A stretch of DNA of 64,000 nucleotides, from NCBI RefSeq assembly GCF_040783535.2, contig NZ_JBFONW020000003.1:124001-188000 (forward strand). The letters run 5' to 3'. The stretch's first letter is position 1; each line of letters begins with the position of its first letter. Made by a program: the position numbers and the translations under genes. Under the pieces are notes generated by a model that was given only the letters and a program-made list of their open reading frames with translations, searched no databases and had not been told where the DNA came from. Of the stretch, positions 55,940-64,000 are shown in pieces. Origin of the DNA: Aestuariibius insulae (GTDB lineage: Bacteria; Pseudomonadota; Alphaproteobacteria; Rhodobacterales; Rhodobacteraceae).

Positions 55940-56893
55940 ATGTACGCGGCACTTCTTGTCGTTGTTGGCCTTGTCGGCCTGATCGTTGGCGGCGAACTGC
56001 TGGTGCGTGGCGCGGTTTCTGCGGCTAAGTCGTTCAGAATCTCGCCAATGGTCATTGGCCTCACACTGGTGGGATTTGGTACCTCGTCTCCGGAATTGGT
56101 TACGAGCTTACAAGCTGCGCTCTCGGGGTCTTCTGGAATTGCAATTGGAAACGTCGTCGGCAGCAATATCAGCAACGGCCTGCTGATACTTGGCATTGCC
56201 GCGTTGATTGCACCCATCGCAGTCGACCCGAAAGCATTTCGGCGGGACGGAACCGTCGTTGTTCTAGCAAGCCTCCTTTGCCTGGGCGCTGTACTTCTCA
56301 GCGAAGTTGGCCGGCTGATCGGCGCGGCTCTGGTGGTCGCGTTGGCGGCATATCTGTGGTTCACACTTTGGACTGAAAAACAAATCGGTGGGACACCTGC
56401 AGCGGCTGTTTATGCGGGTGAAGCAGATGCCGTACCTGGTCCGGAGACACCTCTAGCCATGTCTTTACTACTCGCGCTTGGAGGTCTGGTGATCACCGTT
56501 CTCGGAGCGCGGTTTCTGGTCTCAGGCGCAGTGTCAATTGCTCAGGCTGCAGGACTTTCGGAAGCTGTGATTGGTCTAACAATCGTAGCGATCGGAACAT
56601 CGATGCCTGAGCTTGTGACCTCGATCATTGCGGTTCGAAAGGGCGAAGGCTCTGTCGCGCTCGGCAATGTTCTGGGTAGCAACATCTTTAACATCCTCGG
56701 CATCCTCGGGATCACCGTTCTTGTTCAGCCCATGCACATCCCGAACGAGATTGTCCGCCTCGACATTTGGGTGCTGTGCGCAACCACTGTCGTTCTTGTC
56801 GCTTTCGCGCGCAGCGGTTGGACGATCTCTCGACGTGAAGGCGGTCTGTTTGTTCTAGCCTATGCTACGTACCTCGCTGTGCTCCTAACTTGA
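55940..56893 (+). CDS. Calcium/sodium antiporter (CaCA family, YrbG-like)
   Basis: A 317-residue membrane protein with about ten helices in two inverted halves. Each half has an alpha-repeat ion-binding motif: GFGTSSPELVTSLQAAL with GNVVGSNISN, and AIGTSMPELVTSIIAVRKG with GNVLGSNIFNILG. It exchanges Ca2+ for Na+ or K+ at the cytoplasmic membrane. It belongs to the bacterial K+-independent-type YrbG branch by size. No clear ribosome site is visible before ATG 55940. It stands alone between gene-free stretches, and 292 bases separate it from the hypothetical gene to the left. Confidence 0.92.
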   Translation: MYAALLVVVGLVGLIVGGELLVRGAVSAAKSFRISPMVIGLTLVGFGTSSPELVTSLQAALSGSSGIAIGNVVGSNISNGLLILGIAALIAPIAVDPKAFRRDGTVVVLASLLCLGAVLLSEVGRLIGAALVVALAAYLWFTLWTEKQIGGTPAAAVYAGEADAVPGPETPLAMSLLLALGGLVITVLGARFLVSGAVSIAQAAGLSEAVIGLTIVAIGTSMPELVTSIIAVRKGEGSVALGNVLGSNIFNILGILGITVLVQPMHIPNEIVRLDIWVLCATTVVLVAFARSGWTISRREGGLFVLAYATYLAVLLT

Positions 56894-57583
56894 AATCAGG
56901 CGATAAGGAGGCCTGGAGACAAAGCGGACGTTAAGCATGAGTTGGCGAACGACAGGAAAGTGCTGTTCACGCTTTGCCGGCGAAGACATGATTTGTAGAA
57001 GTCGCGCCGCCTTTGAGGTCCGCTCCGAACCCATTTTACCTACTGCTGCGTAATATAGTACTGATGGCTTTCGCGAATGTGTTTCCTATGCAGCGTGGTG
57101 ATCAAAATATGTCTAGATCAGAATGCCTAAGTATTCCGAAAACCAAGAGGAACGCTATTCTAGCGGCTAAACGGCTCCAATTGCGAGTTACGACTGAGCC
57201 CGCACTATTGAACATAGGCCTACGCTGATGGACCCACACCTTGCTGCGCAGCGTTAGCCGATGTCTAGTTCGGCAGGAACGACACTGCCCTCAGACAACG
57301 GAAAGAGACCAATGCAGAGACCTTTGAAAGCCGCTGCTTGCTGCATCGCCCGACGGCGACATAGACTACAAAATCACCGTGCCAAAGCCTCCGATCAACA
57401 AAGGTCCGCTTGTTCCAGAACATCTGACGACGGACATTGAAGAATGTGCGGCGGTCGAGAGACGCTACTCTTATGATCATTCCACTTCTTTCGGGACTAG
57501 GCTTATCGCAGATTGGTCGAAACATCCGGCAGTCTGCGTGACGGAAACGCGATGCTTTCCCAAGATATCGTAAGGGCCACGCA
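56894..57583. other. No gene seen between antiporter and sulfotransferase-like gene
   Basis: About 690 bases. Overlapping frames on both strands (e.g. 57265-57603 minus, 57379-57573 plus) lack domains and ribosome sites. The AT-richer 57040-57130 resembles decayed DNA. Confidence 0.4.
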
Positions 57584-58459
57584 ATGACGCAAGATCTAAC
57601 CATCGCACTGCATGCGGGAGCTCACAAGACCGCCACGACGCATCTTCAGCGAACGCTCATGGATAACAAGGTGCTGCTCGAGCGCGCCGGAATTACGTTT
57701 CGAGGACCCAACGCATTCCGGAACCCCGGAGAAACGCTTCGCCATATGTTTGAGATCGGCAGGCGGATGGAGGACCCCTTTCCTGGTGGACCCTTGGCGC
57801 TATTGAAGAAGCTGGCAGCGGGCCGTAAGCGTCTGATAATCTCCGAGGAAAACTTCTTCGGCTCGCTCAATCCGCCAGATGGGCCATTCCGGCGTCATCT
57901 CTATAGGAACGGTCCTGGGCGTCTTGAAATTCTGGCCGCTCGAGTTAGGCCGCATCCGATTGATCTCTTTTTTGCAGTGCGCGATCAGGCGACTTTCATG
58001 CAGTCGGCCCACAGCCAGGTGCTGCTTTCCGGCCGACGTGTGTCGCTGGATGAGTATCTCAATGGTCTGCGTCCTGAGCAAATCAGCTGGTTCAGCCTTA
58101 TCGAAGAGCTGGTGAATAAGAACGCTGCACGACGGATCTGGATTTGGCGATACGAGGACTATCCAGCGGTTCAGGAAAAGATCTACGCCAATCTGCTGAC
58201 GTGTGACATCGCTTCTCGTATCGTGCCGCATCCTAAGCAGGTCAATCAAAGCCTGTCGCGAGCCGCGGTCAAGGCCTGCCTGTCAGATTCCCCCGGAAGC
58301 CCGTCTGGTCAGGAAGCGCGAATGCTCCATCCCGTCAGTGACGTAAATCCTCGCTATGAGGGCTTCTCTAGCGAAGCGCGGCGACTTAGCCGCGCGAGAT
58401 ACGAGAACGATCTCGTACGCATCGAAGAACTTAAAGGCGTGCAGCTTCTGAAACCGTGA
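57584..58459 (+). CDS. Sulfotransferase-like protein
   Basis: A 291-residue protein with the 5'-PSB loop of PAPS-dependent sulfotransferases at the N-terminus, LHAGAHKTATTHLQRTLMDN, where the conserved GxxKTGTT pattern is altered to AHKTATT. A second typical element is LFFAVRDQATFMQSAHSQVL, the 3'-phosphate-binding Arg/Ser region. It would transfer sulfate to a sugar or other acceptor; roseobacter exopolysaccharide loci often have such genes, but no polysaccharide gene is adjacent. The ATG is preceded by GGGCCACGCA and has no strong ribosome site. Confidence 0.72.
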   Translation: MTQDLTIALHAGAHKTATTHLQRTLMDNKVLLERAGITFRGPNAFRNPGETLRHMFEIGRRMEDPFPGGPLALLKKLAAGRKRLIISEENFFGSLNPPDGPFRRHLYRNGPGRLEILAARVRPHPIDLFFAVRDQATFMQSAHSQVLLSGRRVSLDEYLNGLRPEQISWFSLIEELVNKNAARRIWIWRYEDYPAVQEKIYANLLTCDIASRIVPHPKQVNQSLSRAAVKACLSDSPGSPSGQEARMLHPVSDVNPRYEGFSSEARRLSRARYENDLVRIEELKGVQLLKP

Positions 58460-58846
58460 CGCGGGACTTTTGTGTCAACCGGTACTGTTGGTCTCAGGCA
58501 ACGCTTTTGAGGCACATCATGCCACACAAATCAACTTTCAAACACCATTGCTTTACCGTCTTCGTGCCATGCCAGCCATTCGATCGCGGCATGGCGTGAC
58601 GATTAGAACCATTATCGCCTGCATTCGAGTCTCGACGGACTGACTCCGCGGCAGTATCACCAAAGGTCAGAGGAGGACCAAACCCTGAACAAAGCTAACT
58701 CATAATCGCGGACTCCAAAGGAAGCAGGTCACTTCCGACCTCATTGTAGCAGACTGTCGCATAACTCTCTGTTAGATATTGATAAATCTGACTCTGCCAT
58801 GGTTTATCATTGCGGAACTGTCAAAATGCTCCGCCTGAATCAGTCT

Positions 58847-59006
58847 TTTGATTGAGATTTTTTAATCAAATCTTAGTAAAAACAGAGCATCTCTGCCTTC
58901 AGCCGCATCTTCTCGTTCCCTGATGCGGCTCCAAACCAGCCGATGTCCCCTCATGGTTTGGCTTAGTCCCAAGTGGCACGTTCCCCCGACAGCGGGTCAC
59001 TTGGGA
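58847..59006. other. Row of four stem-loops, possible structured RNA
   Basis: Four perfect stems stand side by side in gene-free DNA. TTTGATT/AATCAAA at 58847-58870; AGCCGCATC/GATGCGGCT at 58901-58930; CCAAACCA/TGGTTTGG at 58931-58961; TCCCAAGTG/CACTTGGGA at 58967-59006, the last with an inner CCCG/CGGG stem. The second and third abut without a gap. This could be a small RNA, a decoy or attachment structure, or strong terminators. Confidence 0.55.
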
Positions 59007-61112
59007 CACCTACTGCCTAAATTGAGCCTGCTTGCAAAAGATGCTCCAAATACCTCATGGAACTCGTAAGAAAGAGGCCCGAGAGTTTGCTAGGTGTAAA
59101 GCAGGCTGATGTTGATCCTCCTACCACCCGATCAATATCAACACGATCTTCGCCTCCTATCTCGATGCAATGTAAATGACCGTAGTCCCAACTATACCGA
59201 ACCATCGATCAAACGCCGAACCTTGGCGGTGTCCTTGATAGAGAGCAGTGACGTACTGTTGATCCTGGATAACTCTCTCCCAGCCTTCCAGATATCAGAT
59301 TCTACGAACAACGCAATTATTCTTGTTCACCTCGCGTACTAGGAAAGCTGGTAGGTATAGAGGAGGAAATTTTGGACATATTGCCACTCAATTATGGTAC
59401 GAGAATCGAGATAATCAAAGTACGGAGCCCTCAAGATCGACATGTGAAGCTTTCATAATATCTTCAAGGCGCGACAAGCTAAGTTGAGGGGGCCGATCGA
59501 TGAAACCACCCAAGACGTTTCCTGATGCCCGTCGGAAGTCAGTCGTCAAAAGTATAGAAGTTGCCAGCACGATCGAGGTCTGTAGAACCGGCCGGATCTT
59601 ACGTTCTGACACGACTATATTTTTGTAGGTATATGATGTGAACCTCCATCGTTTCGATCATTTGTAGATCGTTTTGGTGGATGAAGCCGAAGCGGCAGCG
59701 GATATTGCAGGTGATACTGTTTGCAGCCTGGCTTTCTTTGGGTGCTGGGTCTGACGCAGGAGCATGCCGCTTATACCAAAGAACCTATTTCCATCGGTGA
59801 TATAGACGATCGCATCAACCTCATTGATAACGAGGTTCGATAGTAACTCTTTTGCCGAACCAAAAGACGATTGATATGATGGCTGCCACTTTCCTTATTC
59901 TGGACATAGGAAGCCCCAGATCTAAACGTTTACTTACGTGAAGGATGCGGAAGGCGTGGTCTGACAAGAACGTCGATCTAGCTGGTCTCTTATCGCAGCA
60001 GCGTGGTGGGCTATGTTTTCGTATGACTTGCCCTTGAATAGATGTCCAAGCGCCAAAAAAGGCCGTCAGAGGAGTTTTCTTTGGTGAAAGTTAAAACCAG
60101 ATATACTTCGCTCACGTGCTGGTCGTTGACTGGCTCGGATGGGCTCGCAACCTTCGAAGTCATGACGCATGGAACATCAAGACGTCGGCAGCTCGAGCGA
60201 TCCAGCCGCAGACCAAACAAAGAGACTTATAAGGAGCGAAACGAAGAGCCACTGCAAAATGTGGCCAGACCCGTAGCTTTCTCCGATCAGCAGGATCAGT
60301 TCGACAAATGCATTCGCAAGCTTAAAGAGCAAATCAGAAAAAACGAAGACCTTATTAAACGAATTGCAGAATACAAATAAGTGCGTCAATGATGCGCATA
60401 TCGAAGATGCTTCTGAACTCGCTCTCCTTCATCGTATGATCATTGGGTAAGCTGAACATTGCCAGTTCGACTTCTTCTACTGCCTTTCGACAGTCTCTGT
60501 CGAGCAAGGTTAGAGCAGACAATCAAGGGCACCATCTTTCAGAATAAGCGTCGTTGGGGCAGAGCATCCAGCCCTTCTCTTCCCAATGCTGCACGACATC
60601 AACCGTAAGACTTTAGCGACCATGCTTGATCTGTAGCGCAAATGCGCGCCAGACTATGGTTGGCATCACCAAGTGAGTTTTACAGCATGTATTGGTCTCC
60701 CGCATGACGACCTCTGGCAGGGCTGCGCTTGACAAATTCGTCGGGTCTCGCCTGGTTTCGCTGTAGTCGCAACAATCTTCCCAAACGAGGCGCCAGAGAG
60801 CTGGTATTCACAGAGCTTATCTTGGTCAGCCAAAGAGCATATCCAGAAGAATACGGGTTGATGTCCACGCTCAAGGGGGGACAGAATGCATCTGCGGTAG
60901 ATAGATGTCTAGCAGCACAGGGAGAAACTTTCATTAGTCGCTTAAGCTACTGAACAGCATCGGGATTCGTAGAATCCTTGAGCGCTTCGAAAAACCACAT
61001 AATCTCAATTTCGCCTTAACCCCATAAATTGAATTTATGAATGTTTGAGTCAACCACTCAAGCAAAACACACAAACTCTTAAGAACGTGACATCAAAGGT
61101 AGTGGTAACTTT
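59007..61112. other. Gene-poor stretch
   Basis: About 2.1 kb with only weak frames. The best are 60042-60380 plus and 60729-60953 plus (74 residues); neither shows a known motif. Before the sulfotransferase-side hairpins (58460-58846) there is likewise no gene. From about 60990 the DNA is strongly AT-rich. Confidence 0.4.
60042..60380 (+). CDS. Possible small basic protein, unknown
   Basis: A 112-residue frame, Lys/Arg-rich, with a helical, coiled-coil-like end (QDQFDKCIRKLKEQIRKNED). No domain is recognised and no clear ribosome site is seen, so it may be chance. Confidence 0.3.
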   Translation: MSKRQKRPSEEFSLVKVKTRYTSLTCWSLTGSDGLATFEVMTHGTSRRRQLERSSRRPNKETYKERNEEPLQNVARPVAFSDQQDQFDKCIRKLKEQIRKNEDLIKRIAEYK

Positions 61113-61146
61113 TTAAGTAGATAGTACACTTAAGTAGATAGTACAC
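61113..61146. repeat. Tandem 17-bp repeat TTAAGTAGATAGTACAC x2
   Basis: TTAAGTAGATAGTACAC occurs twice head to tail without spacer (61113-61129, 61130-61146) in AT-rich DNA downstream of the 198-residue gene. It could be iterated protein sites or a slippage product. Confidence 0.6.
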
Positions 61147-61264
61147 TTGAGACTAGTCAAGAATTTTTTATTTCTAATAAGATTTAAGTATAATTGAGAA
61201 AGTTAACTACTCAACATTACGAGAGCTAGTTCTTGCGCTTATTATTCAATTAAAGGGGGGTAAG

Positions 61265-61861
61265 CTAATTAATCTGGTTGTGGGTCAAACAGGAAATCGT
61301 ATCGGCGAGGTGAGACGTCACCATGTCGAGAGAGTTCTTAGTTGAAAACTGATGTAGATCTGTCAAGACATCTATAATCCAACCTGGACATGGGGATCGG
61401 GTATCCAAGGTAGTTTCATGGCTAATAGAACAATGACTTCCATTTGTTCTAACGCCTTCTTCTGCGCCGAGCGCGGTACAATAGGCTGGAGTTAAGAGGT
61501 CAAGCGATCTGCGCCCTTCCTCCTCGAGTCTTTTAACAAGTAAAGCATGTCTTTCCCGCGCATGACTGACAAGCTCCGAGAGGGTTTCAATCGAGCAAGA
61601 AAGTTGCCAGACATGCAGATCCGTCAACGTTGATGTCAAGAGCTCAATTTCTGAGTGAAGGAGATGAATAGCCCGTCTCAGCTTCTTCTGGTTTACTGAC
61701 GAAGAGCATTCGTAAAGGTCCATACCAGACTCTTCTACAAAACCACGAGCACAGATTTTCCTTGCAACAGCGATTAGTAAATCTGACGCGACTAACTCAC
61801 CAGACCGCCTTAGCTCTGACGCCAACTTCAATAAAATCTCCACGCGCTCGGAACCGGTCAT
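61265..61861 (-). CDS. Hypothetical helical protein
   Basis: A 198-residue soluble protein, mostly helical: VEILLKLASELRRSGELVAS, HLLHSEIELLTSTLTDLHVW and IETLSELVSHARERHALLVK. Nine Cys residues are scattered without a metal-site pattern. No family is recognised. It is flanked by AT-rich, gene-free DNA on both sides and is probably an island gene. Codon use is AT-richer than in the core region. No ribosome site beyond a weak purine stretch is visible. Confidence 0.5.
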   Translation of the reverse strand: MTGSERVEILLKLASELRRSGELVASDLLIAVARKICARGFVEESGMDLYECSSSVNQKKLRRAIHLLHSEIELLTSTLTDLHVWQLSCSIETLSELVSHARERHALLVKRLEEEGRRSLDLLTPAYCTALGAEEGVRTNGSHCSISHETTLDTRSPCPGWIIDVLTDLHQFSTKNSLDMVTSHLADTISCLTHNQIN

Positions 61862-62237
61862 AAAAAATCTCTCGTTTGTTTTCGGTCACCAGAGGTGCAC
61901 GCGATCAACCACAACTGATAAGGAGAAGGTGACAACAGAATGTTAAGAATGGGTCATTATTGGTGTATTTTTGAATGGGTTAGGTCAACCTAGCTGACCA
62001 ATGTTGCTTTGTATGGGAGCTGTCCGTCCTTCTAAAATAATGATCCTAAGCTACTTAGAGCGAGCTTACTGCATCGACAGAGAGCGGGGACTTCGCTCGT
62101 CCCTCAAAGGTTTTCTAGATGGACGAGTGCAGATGCAGTGACTTGATACTTAAGTACCGCTGACATACTACAAGAACGCGTCTTCAGCCTTTAATAGCTT
62201 CTGTATCTGGCCTGCTACCGATCTCGTGGACGGCTGC
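61862..62237. other. No gene seen
   Basis: About 375 AT-rich bases between the helical protein gene and the IS3 relic. The part next to the relic (62195-62237) is probably the outer end of the insertion sequence. Confidence 0.4.
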
Positions 62238-62458
62238 CTAAGCTTTCATCGCCAACTCCTCGTATAGAATTCGGCTCAGATACCCGATCACCGACTGTCG
62301 CCGGACCGGATTGTGGAAGCGCTCAATGTAGTCGAAGGCATCGGCCTGGGCCAGATCCCGCTTCCGGTGGTCCGCTCCTAGACCCGTTCGATCCTGAGTG
62401 AATAGAAGAAACTCTCGATCGCAGCGTTGTCCCACACGTTGTCGGAGCAGCTCATCGA
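62238..62458 (-). pseudogene. IS3-family transposase (OrfB) C-terminal relic
   Basis: On the minus strand the end of an IS3-family integrase-core transposase is legible. DNVWDNAAIESFFYSLRIERV stops at a TAG, then after a frame change RDLAQADAFDYIERFHNP and RRQSVIGYLS run to the end at 62238. The catalytic Glu region (NAAIESFF) and the DYIERF-NP-RRxSxxGYLS tail are family signatures. Everything upstream is missing. It records a past insertion just before the secreted enzyme gene. Confidence 0.82.
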
Positions 62459-62652
62459 ACAGGTCAAGAGTTCAAACAATTTAAATTTCAATACGAAACT
62501 CGAGAAATTGAATAGTTTCAGCATATTAGCCTTAGTTATTTTTTCGAATATTTTAGATAATTTCTTAGATGAAAGATCAGTTCAGTTAAGAAACTGTACT
62601 CCAGTAATTTGTATTCTTCTATCTACAAGATGGATAAGAAGGATTGATAGAG

Positions 62653-64000
62653 ATGGTCACTCTTAGAGTAAACCAAGGAGACTATGTGAGGGGTGCCGAG
62701 AGCTTCTCCGAGGACCATTTTGGAATAATTCAAGCTAATATGTTTCAGTGGCATCATTTTGAAGCTCATGCTGAGAGGCTTGAGAGCCATCATATTAGGT
62801 GGCCAGGCGGAACACTTGCTGAGGTTGACTACGATATTTACGGTCTTGATATTCCAAACCTATTTGATGGGACAAAGCTATGGACACACGATGAAAATCG
62901 TCAACGGCCTGGCCTGTCTGATATGCTAAAGTATGCGATTGAGACCGACCAAGCCTTTAGTATGATCATCCCAACAATGAGATATGAGGATGATCTAGCT
63001 CGCGGCACACGGGAAGTTCGGGACTTCATTCAAGATCTGCTCGATGGAAAATATGGTCCTCTGCCACCAAGTCTGACTCTAGAAATAGGGAACGAATATG
63101 ATAACAAGTTCGAAGAAGGCGCTGCAGGTTATGCCAAGGTAGCAAACGCACTCCTCGAAGAGATTGCAAAAATCTTGCCTAAGTACGACTTGGATAAGCT
63201 CGGCGTCGACCTAAAAATTGGAGTACAGACAGGGTACCGATCAGAAGAGGACGTCGTAATAAGAGAGACGCTTAGCGATGAAGCATTGTCAATCGTCAAC
63301 ACTGTCGTGCATCACGCGCTCCCTATCCGTTTTGAGGCAATTAATCAAACCGAGCGATCCCTCGATGGAACCTTTCTGGACCAAACACAAACAGAAAGCA
63401 GGGCCAGCTTTGCGGAAGACTGGGCGCAGGATATAGCCAATGCAGGCGGTAGCAATGATGTTGAGCACTACATGTCAGCTTGGAATATTGGGAAGGGAGC
63501 AACTCACCCTGAGAACGCGTTTCTCGACTATAATGACTATGGTCTGAGATCAGCATCAGCGTCTCTCGAGCTGCTAGTGACGAGTGTAGATGCAGGGATA
63601 GACAGGGCGGCAGCCTGGGGTATCAATGCACCAAACCTCAATGCGCTGTCCGACATAGGAGGTCAAGACACGCTCACCCACAAGGGTGAAGCCTTCCGCA
63701 TGATGTCCGAAGCCTTGCCAGGCGCAACTATCCTCGATGGATATCAAGCAAACGATCGAGCAGATGCAGTTATGCAGTATTCTTTCGAGAGTGATGACAC
63801 CTTTGTGGTATTCGTAGCAGCGAATGACATTCAGGAAGGAGGCGGAAGCGTTCGCTTGGAATTCGGCGACTTAGCAGATGGTAGCTATCTGCATGTAGAG
63901 CGGCTTGGTACGGTCTTGGACGACTCCTATGATGGTGAATTTCAGTCCGACGAGACAAGAGTGCATGAAAAACCAACAGTAGATACAGCGCTCTACACAG
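62653..64000 (+). CDS. Secreted glycoside-hydrolase-like protein, partial (runs off window)
   Basis: An open frame of at least 449 codons with no stop before the window end. It starts MVTLRVNQGDYVRGAESFSE, with AGAAGGA about 9 bases upstream. The N-terminal ~300 residues look like a TIM-barrel glycoside hydrolase: HHIRWPGGTLAEVDYDIYG, then LTLEIGNEYDNKF, where Glu in GNE would be the acid/base of a clan GH-A enzyme, and IGVQTGYRSEED. A beta-rich part follows (DTFVVFVAANDIQEGGGSVR). There is no Sec signal, so type I secretion via a C-terminal RTX region outside the window is likely but unseen. Family and substrate are uncertain. Confidence 0.75.
   Translation, partial: MVTLRVNQGDYVRGAESFSEDHFGIIQANMFQWHHFEAHAERLESHHIRWPGGTLAEVDYDIYGLDIPNLFDGTKLWTHDENRQRPGLSDMLKYAIETDQAFSMIIPTMRYEDDLARGTREVRDFIQDLLDGKYGPLPPSLTLEIGNEYDNKFEEGAAGYAKVANALLEEIAKILPKYDLDKLGVDLKIGVQTGYRSEEDVVIRETLSDEALSIVNTVVHHALPIRFEAINQTERSLDGTFLDQTQTESRASFAEDWAQDIANAGGSNDVEHYMSAWNIGKGATHPENAFLDYNDYGLRSASASLELLVTSVDAGIDRAAAWGINAPNLNALSDIGGQDTLTHKGEAFRMMSEALPGATILDGYQANDRADAVMQYSFESDDTFVVFVAANDIQEGGGSVRLEFGDLADGSYLHVERLGTVLDDSYDGEFQSDETRVHEKPTVDTALYT

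Noticed and set aside
57265..57603. 112-residue minus-strand frame overlapping the sulfotransferase-like start
   Set aside because: No motif or ribosome site, and it overlaps the better supported start of the sulfotransferase-like gene.
1..64000. CRISPR array
   Set aside because: No run of regularly spaced repeats with variable spacers was seen; the only regular repeats are the RTX codons and the 27-bp palindromes.

Overview
The window reads as chromosomal DNA of an alphaproteobacterium, most likely a marine member of the Rhodobacteraceae (Roseobacter-type). The left 26 kb is very GC-rich and holds closely packed genes with alphaproteobacterial relatives: L-isoaspartyl methyltransferase, a TolC-type porin, cobyric acid synthase, elongation factor P, a YgfZ-type folate protein, an MsbA-like ABC exporter and an inositol monophosphatase. 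Rhizobial and roseobacter idioms are present, such as a creatinase, an M10/RTX secreted protease and a two-domain sucrose-phosphate-synthase-like enzyme. This part also carries tRNA-Cys(GCA) and ends at tRNA-Leu(UAA), 26434-26520.

Right after tRNA-Leu the texture changes. From about 26.5 to 37.8 kb the DNA is AT-richer and gene-poor, full of broken genes: an IS1595-family transposase relic, a VgrG broken by a frameshift, an unidentified broken gene, and a tyrosine recombinase (integrase) decayed over about 1.1 kb. One readable block remains, a type VI secretion cassette on the minus strand (VgrG, a 294-aa possible effector, two tiny membrane proteins, PAAR).

From 37.9 to 55.6 kb lies a GC-richer accessory block that looks like a defence or genome-maintenance island. 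It has a DUF1403-like protein with a lone ScpB, and an HTH-Fic protein that lacks the catalytic His and is preceded by an array of ATCGTTTCA boxes. A plus-strand trio follows: a TerB-domain membrane protein, a BrxD-like ATPase and an Lhr/BrxHI-like helicase. Converging on it is a compact six-gene minus-strand operon: a sigma-factor-like regulator, an XRE-like regulator, an IrrE-peptidase/UvrD-helicase/RecB-like-nuclease fusion, a multi-ubiquitin protein, a ThiF/E1-like enzyme with an E2-like N-terminus, and a Cys-rich DUF6527-type protein. This second operon is the best candidate in the window for an undescribed system. It joins a bacterial ubiquitin-like conjugation module to a predicted DNA-damage-sensing protease/helicase and a dedicated sigma-like activator.

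The right end (55.7-64 kb) carries a Ca2+/Na+ antiporter, a sulfotransferase-like protein, a nearly gene-free stretch with a striking row of stem-loops, an orphan hypothetical gene, an IS3-family transposase relic, and the 5' part of a large secreted glycoside-hydrolase-like gene that runs off the window.
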